This document shows positions 37,769-43,422 of a stretch of 43,422 nucleotides of DNA, one piece after another (position 1 is the stretch's first letter; each line of letters starts with the position of its first letter). The notes under the pieces were generated by a model, which had not been told where the DNA came from, did not search any database, and saw only the letters and a list, made by a program, of their open reading frames with translations. Origin of the DNA: Roseomonas xinghualingensis (GTDB taxonomy: Bacteria > Pseudomonadota > Alphaproteobacteria > Acetobacterales > Acetobacteraceae). The position numbers were made by a program, and so were the translations under genes. The DNA lies in contig NZ_JAOXLP010000028.1 of the NCBI RefSeq assembly GCF_025791835.1, positions 1-43,422 on the forward strand, in the 5' to 3' direction.

Positions 37769-40338
37769 GAAGCAACAACCTTGTCGAGACGGTCCAGGAG
37801 GGCGGCCATGCGCGCCTCCCAGCCAGGAAGGGTGGCGGCGCGCGCCGCGGCGGCGCGGGACAGGGTCCGCAACCTGGCGCGATCCACCGAAAGCGCCACG
37901 AGGCGATCGGCGAAGGCCGAGGCGACAGCCGGGTCGTCCCGCATGGGAATCAGGAAGCCATCCCTGCCATCCGCGATCATTTCGGCAACGGCGCCGGTAT
38001 GGGTCACGATCGGTATGCAGCCCATGCGCTGGGCTTCCGGGATGGTGAGCGGCGATCCCTCGAAACGGGAAGGCAGGACGAGCACATCGGCCCAGGCGAG
38101 AAGCGCGTCCAGCGCCGCTGGACCATCGGGCGGCTGTTCCACGGGAAGGCCGGGGATATCGTCATGCGCCCGTCCCAACACCGCGCGGCCTGCGGCTCGC
38201 CATGCCATGCCGGGCGTGAGCGCAACGATGTCGCGCAACCGGTTCAGCCCCTTCTGCGGGTCCAGGCGGCCGAGGAACAGCACGCGCAACGGGCCCTCGC
38301 GCGTCGCGCGGTCCGCCATCGCCGCTTCGGCCGCGCCGGGCGCCGAGGCATGGCCGGGGCCGTTGGGCACCAGGATCAGCTTTGCTTCCGGCAAACCCTG
38401 GGCGGCGCACCAATCCCGCAGCCCCTGCGACACCACGGCCACCGCATCGTAAGCCGTCTCCTGCGCCAGCAGGGCGTGCGGATTGCCGAGCGGCGCGCCG
38501 GCTGCATCCCGCTCCACCAGATGGAGCCCGGCCACCATGAAGGTGCCAAGGCGGCGAAGCGCGCCCGCCATCGCATGGGCGCCCTGTGAATGGGTTGCCA
38601 GCACCGCATGCATCGGCGCGGCCAGGCCGAGCGCGTCGCGCGTCTCGTGAACGCCCGGCAGAGGGGCGCCGAGATGGGTGGCCACCGGATCCTGCCCTTC
38701 GATCCCACCGGCCTGGGAGAACTGCACCGTCTCGAAGGCCGCGCGGGCATCGGGCGGCATCTGCGCACGGTCCGCGCCGGTGACGATCAGATGTGGGCGC
38801 CAGCCGCGGCGGCGCAGCACGCGGGCATAGTTCGTCACCACCCGCTCGACGCCGCCCAGATCGAAGATCGGTACCATCAGGCCGATATCGCGTCCGTCCG
38901 TCGGGGCCAGCCAGGGCAGCATCGCGCCAACGCCAATCAGTTCACGATAGCCTTCATGCGCTTTCGCGCGCGGACGGCGCCAGTCTCCACGCCATTCGCC
39001 ATGCTCGGGATGCCTTGTGGCAAAGGCCTCGGCCAGTGCGGCGTATTCCGCCGCGGCGTCATCCAATACCGGCGGGGCGCTGTGGGAAAGGATGGTGGGC
39101 AGGGTGACGCACAGGGATGCGGCGCGCCGGGTCACGGCCTCGAAGCCCGATCCGAGCGAGGCGGCTTCCTGCCAGGTCGTGTTGCGCATGACCAGGAGGG
39201 CGCTGTCCTCCGGAAGGGGGCCGTCACCTCGCTCGATGGCCAACTCATCTCCTGTGCCGGAGGAAAGGGTGATGCCGACCGCATCCACCTGGCGCAGCAG
39301 GATCTCGGCCTGCCAGAGCAGGTTGTGCAGCAGCTTCCCATTCCGCAGCGCCTCCAGCGCCGCATCCGAGGCGAAGACGAGGAAGGGTGGCGCATGCACC
39401 GCCTGTGGATGGCGGCTCGCCTCCACGATCAGCCTGCGCGACGCGTCACGAGGCAGAGGTGGGTGCGCCGGGCACAGCGGATCGACCACCCACTCGGTCG
39501 TCGGCGCCCCGTTACGGTGCAGCAGGAAGCGCGGCACCTCCGCTGCTTCCAGTGCGAGTAGCCGGCGGGGATCCAGTAACGGGCGGATCCGATCGCGCAT
39601 GCCGGCCAGGATTCCGGCCCGGCGCTGCTCCGCCTCCAGCCGCATCCCGCCTGCGCGCCGGCGATAGGCGAAGCCGGCCATGGGCAGGTGCCGCCCGCGA
39701 AAGCCTGCGGCGGCGGCGCGCAGCCAGAAATCCCAGTCCTCGAAGCCCTGGCGCATCGTCTCGTCAAAGCGCAGGTCGGCTTCGAAGACCTTGCGGGAGA
39801 CAAGGCTGCCGGCATCGCTCGTATTTTCCAGCAGATGCAGGAAGAGGCTGTGCTCTCCCGCAGCCGAGGCATGTTCCGGAATGCCGAAGAAGTCGAAATC
39901 CGGATAGACCCAGCCGGTTCCCGGCCCAGCGTCCTCCAGCAGCGCGGCGGCACGATCAATCAGCCAGGGGCCCAGCCGGTTGTCGGAATCCAGCAGGAAG
40001 ACGGCGCGGCAGGAGGGCCAGGCGCGCAGGGCGAAGTCGATCCCGGTGTTGCGGGCAGCGGATAGCCCCCCATTTGCCTGCCGCAGCAGATGCACCCGGC
40101 CTGGATTGCCACGCGCGAGGCGGAGCGCGGTTTCCCGCGTCTCGGGCATGGGACATCCGTCATCGACGACCACGGCCGCGACGCGGCGCGCCCCACGCTG
40201 CGACAGAACGGATTCCACAGCCTCGGCCAGCAGGGCTGGCTGGCGGTAACTGGGGATGACCACGGCGATCTCTGGCGGGATCATGGCGCCGGTCCATGCG
40301 CCGGCTTCATGCTCATCCAATCCCGTCGGCGCCTGCAT
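37765..40338 (-). CDS. two-domain glycosyltransferase: GT2 fused to GT4
   Basis: 857 residues from the ATG at 40338; an ATG at 40284 removes 18. The N-terminal GT-A domain (about 20-250) has AVVIPSYRQPALLAEAV, VVDDGCP, NGGLSAARNTGI and the metal-binding LDSDN, as in GT2 enzymes. A middle region (about 260-540) is unassigned. The C-terminal GT-B half starts IGLMVPIFDLGGVERVVTNYA and has the GT4 donor site with LFLGRLDPQKGL and PSRFEGSPLTIPEAQRMG. One polypeptide could add two successive sugars. AGGAGG lies 11 bases before the chosen start. It is 49 bp after the upstream GT4 gene and coupled to the next gene. Confidence 0.85.
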   Translation of the reverse strand: MQAPTGLDEHEAGAWTGAMIPPEIAVVIPSYRQPALLAEAVESVLSQRGARRVAAVVVDDGCPMPETRETALRLARGNPGRVHLLRQANGGLSAARNTGIDFALRAWPSCRAVFLLDSDNRLGPWLIDRAAALLEDAGPGTGWVYPDFDFFGIPEHASAAGEHSLFLHLLENTSDAGSLVSRKVFEADLRFDETMRQGFEDWDFWLRAAAAGFRGRHLPMAGFAYRRRAGGMRLEAEQRRAGILAGMRDRIRPLLDPRRLLALEAAEVPRFLLHRNGAPTTEWVVDPLCPAHPPLPRDASRRLIVEASRHPQAVHAPPFLVFASDAALEALRNGKLLHNLLWQAEILLRQVDAVGITLSSGTGDELAIERGDGPLPEDSALLVMRNTTWQEAASLGSGFEAVTRRAASLCVTLPTILSHSAPPVLDDAAAEYAALAEAFATRHPEHGEWRGDWRRPRAKAHEGYRELIGVGAMLPWLAPTDGRDIGLMVPIFDLGGVERVVTNYARVLRRRGWRPHLIVTGADRAQMPPDARAAFETVQFSQAGGIEGQDPVATHLGAPLPGVHETRDALGLAAPMHAVLATHSQGAHAMAGALRRLGTFMVAGLHLVERDAAGAPLGNPHALLAQETAYDAVAVVSQGLRDWCAAQGLPEAKLILVPNGPGHASAPGAAEAAMADRATREGPLRVLFLGRLDPQKGLNRLRDIVALTPGMAWRAAGRAVLGRAHDDIPGLPVEQPPDGPAALDALLAWADVLVLPSRFEGSPLTIPEAQRMGCIPIVTHTGAVAEMIADGRDGFLIPMRDDPAVASAFADRLVALSVDRARLRTLSRAAAARAATLPGWEARMAALLDRLDKVVAS

Positions 40339-40387
40339 CCGACGATCCGCCTCCTGCCATTTCAATGTCGTCGAGCTCGGCAATATC

Positions 40388-41530
40388 TCATCCCCCTCCC
40401 GGCCCGCCAAGCAGCGGTGGCGCCATGAGGCGTCGAAGGCGGGAAAGGTAGCGGGTGGCCATTGTCTGCGCAGAGCGGGAGGCGGCGAGGTGCCGGGCAG
40501 CCTCCACCCTTTCCCTTGTCGCCGGGGTGCCGTGGACAGCGCCCACCAGGGCATCGGCCATTTCGGCCAGATCCGCGGCATCGGCCAGGGCGGCGACGGC
40601 TGGGGCGGCCTCTCCGAGCGCCTCAAGCGCCTCCGGGCTCGCCACCACGGGCAGCCCCCAGGATGCGGCTTCGAGAAAGACGAGCGGGTCGCCCTCCAGT
40701 CGAGAGGGCAGGAGGAGCGCATCGGCGCCTGCCAGCAGCTCGGCGGGCTGTGCGTGCTGCCCGATAAGGCGCAGCGGGTGGCCCTCTGAGGCCTCGCTTC
40801 GCAACGCCGCTTCCAACGTGCCAGTGCCGGCGGCGACAATGACGCCAGAGGTCCGTCGGGCAAAGGCTTCCGCAAGCATCGGAAGACGGTCGGCCCCCTT
40901 CGCCTCGTCCAGCCGGCCGAGGAAGAGCGCCACGGGAGTCTCCGGACCGAGGCCCAATCCTGTCCGCGAAGCATGTCGGGCAAGGGCCCGGTCCAGTTGT
41001 GGCGGCGGATCGGTGCCATTCGGTACAGTCGCAACCTGGCTAGGCGGCAGGCGCAGGAAGCGTGCGAAGCGCGCCGCGGTAGGAGCGGATACGGCGACCC
41101 ACTCGGCCCGTATCGCAGCGGCGGCGGCCAGGGTTTCCTCATCCAGGCCGGGCGGCGGCTCGGCGCCATGTGGGGCGAGATGGGCGATCACCAATGTAGG
41201 GATCCGCGCCTCGGCCAAGGCTTGCATGGCGCCGGCTCCCTGGTCGGGCCAGGGCAGGGGAAGCAGCACCGCGTCGGCACTGGCCTCGGCCAGGGCTGCT
41301 CGGGTTGCCTCGGCCTGGGCCTCGCGCGCCGTTTCCACCAATCCCCGCCGCCAGGTGATCGGCAATTCCAGCACCCGCCGTCCAGGTGCTGCCGGAAGCG
41401 GATGGAGAGCGGGCCCGGCCGCGATCGTCACCATCAAGCCGGAGGCTTCGGCTGCCGCGCAAAGTCGAAGTGTGTGGGCTTCCGCGCCCCCGAAGCGGTT
41501 GCCAGGCAGCAGCACAAGCAGGTGCCGCAT
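40388..41530 (-). CDS. GT4-family glycosyltransferase
   Basis: 380 residues from the ATG at 41530 (MRHLLVLLPGNRFGGAEAHT); a GTG at 41545 adds five residues. The retaining GT-B fold has the acceptor-side start with FGGAEAHTLRL and the donor-side LFLGRLDEAKGADRL and PSRLEGDPLVFLEAASWGLPVV, with both glutamates of the EX7E-type motif. It is the second of three consecutive glycan genes. Its GC is as high as in the housekeeping genes, unlike the pyruvyltransferase gene upstream. Confidence 0.88.
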   Translation of the reverse strand: MRHLLVLLPGNRFGGAEAHTLRLCAAAEASGLMVTIAAGPALHPLPAAPGRRVLELPITWRRGLVETAREAQAEATRAALAEASADAVLLPLPWPDQGAGAMQALAEARIPTLVIAHLAPHGAEPPPGLDEETLAAAAAIRAEWVAVSAPTAARFARFLRLPPSQVATVPNGTDPPPQLDRALARHASRTGLGLGPETPVALFLGRLDEAKGADRLPMLAEAFARRTSGVIVAAGTGTLEAALRSEASEGHPLRLIGQHAQPAELLAGADALLLPSRLEGDPLVFLEAASWGLPVVASPEALEALGEAAPAVAALADAADLAEMADALVGAVHGTPATRERVEAARHLAASRSAQTMATRYLSRLRRLMAPPLLGGPGGG

Positions 41531-41698
41531 CCGAAAGATTGTCACAGGTCAGGTACACTCCTTGCCCGGCGCTTCCATGGCGCAGGAGGTCAGCGCTCGC
41601 TTCTCAGCCTGACCTGGGCGGTGGAACTGGGCATGGGTGTCGGCGGCACCAGGACCAGGGCACGATTCCCGGGGCCGCCGAGGCGAAACAATCGGACT

Positions 41699-42610
41699 TC
41701 AGGCAGGGACGGTTTTGAAAAAGCTCACATTATCAAAAAAGGTTTTCAGGCTATATTGGTAGATTTCGCTGTTCTTGCCGTAGCTATTGTCCAGCAATGT
41801 GCAGGTCTGCCCAAGGATCGCGCAGCCGATGCCGACATGCAGGCGGTCTGTTGTCACAGATTTCATGCATCTGATCGCCTCCAGGAAGCACCAGGCAGAA
41901 GGCACGGCGGTGTCAGGCATGATGCCAAATGAAAAGACCTTGGACAGATCCATGTGCCGCTCTGTGTCATGGCCGGCGCTTTCCTTGTCGCCTCTCATAA
42001 AGAACACACGATCGAGCTCACGAAGCGCATCGAAATCTATCTTGTTGCGCTCTAGCGCCTTGGCCATCTTTTGCCTGTATTCCGGCTCATGGCTCGACGA
42101 GAACAGGAGGCGCTCCACATCGAGATGGAAGGCCATGTCGTGAGCCAAGAGTACCGTCGGCCCTTTTGTGCTTTTCTGCGTGTGTATAAAACTTTGCAGA
42201 TCACGGCAGATCAGCGTGACATTGCTTCCCAACATGGCGAGCGTTTCTTCGTTGCCACGGATCGTATGTGGGAGGAGAATAACCTCCTTGGCGGTGTGGA
42301 CGGTTTGAAGCTGCTTTTTGATCGAGCCATATTGGGGAATAAAATTGCCGCCCCCAGCAAGGATGACGGTTTCCTTGCTGATATCGCCGCCCTTGGCAAG
42401 AAAGTCATCGAGAAGGGTAAAAAAGATCCCAAGCTTGCTGAAGCAATGGAAGGTTCCCATCGCGATCAGCGCATCGCCAGCATTGCCGGGGTTCGGAGCG
42501 TAAAGGACGCGCCGATTTCTGAACTTCCTCAGAATATATTCAACATCCAGCCGCAAAAGCGCATGAGTGGTCACGTCGACATCCCGTAGGTTGGTTGCTC
42601 GGCTCAGCAC
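41699..42610 (-). CDS. polysaccharide pyruvyltransferase-family protein
   Basis: 303 residues, GTG start at 42610 (a GTG at 42574 is possible). The family attaches a pyruvate ketal to surface sugars using phosphoenolpyruvate. The N-terminal YAPNPGNAGDALIAMGT matches the family's G-N-x-G-D-x-L-I core. Further on come VILAGGGNF, LLPHTIRG and SVTTDRLHVGIGCAILGQ. Base composition drops to about 40-52 percent G+C in lines I counted, against about 70 percent in the neighbouring glycosyltransferases, with many A/T-ending codons. It was probably acquired by transfer. It follows the SH3/HTH gene by 14 bp and precedes the GT4 gene by 168 bp. Confidence 0.87.
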   Translation of the reverse strand: MLSRATNLRDVDVTTHALLRLDVEYILRKFRNRRVLYAPNPGNAGDALIAMGTFHCFSKLGIFFTLLDDFLAKGGDISKETVILAGGGNFIPQYGSIKKQLQTVHTAKEVILLPHTIRGNEETLAMLGSNVTLICRDLQSFIHTQKSTKGPTVLLAHDMAFHLDVERLLFSSSHEPEYRQKMAKALERNKIDFDALRELDRVFFMRGDKESAGHDTERHMDLSKVFSFGIMPDTAVPSAWCFLEAIRCMKSVTTDRLHVGIGCAILGQTCTLLDNSYGKNSEIYQYSLKTFFDNVSFFKTVPA

Positions 42611-42624
42611 GGACGAGTGTTGCG

Positions 42625-43053
42625 TCAGCCTGTGACGTTTTCGCCCATCTGATCACGCACGCTCTTTATTTTGGAGCGCCCAACCCGAAGAGCCTTGGCG
42701 ACAGCAGTGACCGACTTGCCTTCGCGCAGCATCCTGAGGATTTCCTCCTTCTGGTCCCCGCCAGCGGCCTTGGGCTCCTCACGTGAAGGCGCGGCGATCT
42801 TTGTCCAATGTCCCCTCAATGCGAGGTTGACATGGCTCGGCACCATTGTGCCATTCAGCTTCGCGCCCTCAAGAACCCAATAATTCCCGTCGAGGGATGT
42901 AGCCGTCGCCTCCAACGTGTCGCCTGCGTTCACCTTCATCTTGTCGGCGTCCGGCAGCTGTGCCGAATGGACGTCACGGGATTTAAGAAAAGTGGCTTCT
43001 CGTGCTTGAAGGTAAATGGTGTCGGGCGACGATGAAGGCTGCTGAGCAGGCAT
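42625..43053 (-). CDS. SH3-like domain protein with a C-terminal resolvase-type helix-turn-helix
   Basis: 142 residues. Residues about 12-87 (ATFLKSRDVHSAQLPDADKM to RGHWTKI) resemble the SH3-like wall-binding modules found in lysozyme- and endolysin-type proteins, judged by eye. After a linker, residues about 101-135 (EILRMLREGKSVTAVAKALR) form a helix-turn-helix like those at the ends of invertases and resolvases. No signal peptide is present, so the SH3-like part is probably cytoplasmic. AGGAG precedes the ATG by 5-6 bases. GC is lower than typical here. It is in operon-like spacing with the pyruvyltransferase gene. Confidence 0.7.
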   Translation of the reverse strand: MPAQQPSSSPDTIYLQAREATFLKSRDVHSAQLPDADKMKVNAGDTLEATATSLDGNYWVLEGAKLNGTMVPSHVNLALRGHWTKIAAPSREEPKAAGGDQKEEILRMLREGKSVTAVAKALRVGRSKIKSVRDQMGENVTG

Positions 43054-43119
43054 GTTGGCTCCTGGTTTGAGTAAGGCGATGAGTCAGTCTATCCGCTGGT
43101 TGCGGTCAAGAGGCAGCCC

Positions 43120-43171
43120 GCATGCCCCGAAGCAGGGGCATGCCTACAGGATGCCGGCCGAAGGAGCCGGC
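43120..43171. terminator. two tandem hairpins upstream of the SH3/HTH gene
   Basis: GCATGCCCC (43120-43128) pairs with GGGGCATGC (43135-43143), and GCCGGC (43153-43158) with GCCGGC (43166-43171). Both are perfect. They sit between the SH3/HTH gene start and the right IS, and may have ended transcription from a gene that once lay to the right and is now cut off by the IS. Confidence 0.4.
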
Positions 43172-43250
43172 CCGGATTGAGCCCGCCTGTGCTGGAGGCA
43201 CCGTTCACAGATGTTGATGGCACCGATCATCATGATGCCGTTGCGCGAAG
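43144..43250 (-). pseudogene. possible 3' remnant of a gene cut by the right IS
   Basis: A minus-strand frame is open from the IS edge to a TAG at 43144-43146 and contains MMIGAINICERCLQHRR, with a CxxC pair. Codons near the IS end mostly in G or C. It could be the end of a gene interrupted by the IS, a 29-residue ORF from the ATG at 43233, or chance. It runs through the two hairpins, which weakens the case. Confidence 0.2.
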
Positions 43251-43422
43251 CTAGAGCATGATCCGAGCGATCTGATTCGAATATTCTTGCCCGACGCGGC
43301 GACGATCTGATTCACCCTGATGGCTGGTAGGGAGGCCAGCATGGATGGGCCGGACCTTATCGGAGGATCTTCGCAGCCGCGTCGTTAGGGCAGTGGAGGG
43401 CGGGCTTTCGCGCCGCGCGGCC
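43251..43422 (+). mobile_element. IS630-type insertion sequence, partial (right window end)
   Basis: Inverted copy of bases 1-172, with one mismatch (base 43295). The outer end is CTAG at 43251-43254; the TA at 43252-43253 is the likely target duplication. The element continues beyond the window. Sequence outside the shared 172 bp differs at the two ends, so both element boundaries are well defined. Confidence 0.8.
43345..43422 (+). CDS. IS630-family transposase, N-terminal fragment cut by the window edge
   Basis: Twenty-six codons from the ATG at 43345, identical in product to the left-end fragment: MGRTLSEDLRSRVV, then VEGGLSRRAA. It is the start of the N-terminal helix-turn-helix that recognises the IS ends. 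The catalytic domain is outside the window. Confidence 0.7.
   Translation, partial: MGRTLSEDLRSRVVRAVEGGLSRRAA

Noticed and set aside
40339..41169. N-terminal extension of the GT2-GT4 fusion into the upstream GT4 gene
   Set aside because: The extension is another frame of a clear GT4 gene on the same strand; the GT2 domain begins just after 40338.
41545..41616. 9-bp inverted repeat CAGGTCAGG/CCTGACCTG upstream of the GT4 gene
   Set aside because: The arms are short and 54 bases apart, which is expected by chance in a window of this size.

Overview
This is a roughly 43.4 kb, very GC-rich (about 70 percent by eye) bacterial chromosomal segment. Codon use, protein families and gene order suggest an alphaproteobacterium, most likely an Acetobacteraceae of the Roseomonas type; this is inference, since no rRNA or other definitive marker is present. 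It carries single-copy housekeeping genes (lepA, pheS, pheT, rplT, rpmI, ftsY, dapF), so it is ordinary chromosome and not a plasmid or phage. Both ends stop inside copies of the same IS630-type insertion sequence, facing opposite ways, with 172 bp in common and one mismatch. The window is therefore probably a complete assembly contig bounded by repeats.

Layout. (1) 0.17-4.9 kb, minus strand: leucine/isovalerate catabolism (isovaleryl-CoA dehydrogenase, then both methylcrotonyl-CoA carboxylase subunits), with an IS inserted exactly at the end of the last gene. (2) 5.0-9.1 kb, minus: xanthine dehydrogenase small and large subunits and a single-domain response regulator. (3) 9.2-12.3 kb, minus: an orphan Bug/TctC solute-binding protein, LepA, and a possible 26-residue ORF before lepA. 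(4) 12.6-14.0 kb: a siderophore-interacting FAD reductase convergent with an AhpD-like peroxidase-related protein. (5) 14.1-18.5 kb, minus: rpmI-rplT-pheS-pheT with a good promoter but without infC. (6) 18.7-21.4 kb, plus: metallophosphoesterase, Ser/Thr kinase fused to a universal-stress domain, and a dCMP-deaminase-like protein, apparently one operon. (7) 21.4-25.1 kb: gluconokinase (minus), then dapF, ftsY and a creatininase-family amidohydrolase (plus). (8) 25.1-28.9 kb, minus: small secreted Pro-rich protein, Zn-ribbon Nudix hydrolase, a 65-residue Pro-rich protein, and a TPR-glycosyltransferase. (9) 29.1-33.4 kb, minus: a complete ugpB-A-E-C glycerol-3-phosphate ABC transporter. (10) 33.5-35.5 kb, plus: a possible GvpL/F-like protein and a beta-ketothiolase. 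(11) 35.5-43.1 kb, minus: a surface-glycan gene set (a 756-residue unknown, a GT2-GT4 fusion, a GT4, a pyruvyltransferase-family protein) preceded by an SH3-like/HTH protein. The last two have clearly lower GC and look acquired.

How the genes work together. Regions 1 and 10 feed acyl-CoA catabolism. Region 5 makes ribosomal proteins and charges tRNA-Phe. Region 9 imports glycerol-3-phosphate, possibly under phosphate control. Region 11 with the TPR-glycosyltransferase probably builds a cell-surface polysaccharide. The least conventional pieces are the kinase-stress-domain/phosphatase operon, the SH3-HTH protein beside the low-GC pyruvyltransferase, the GvpL/F-like orphan, and the tiny ORF before lepA. 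I recognised no tRNA, rRNA, CRISPR array or prophage.
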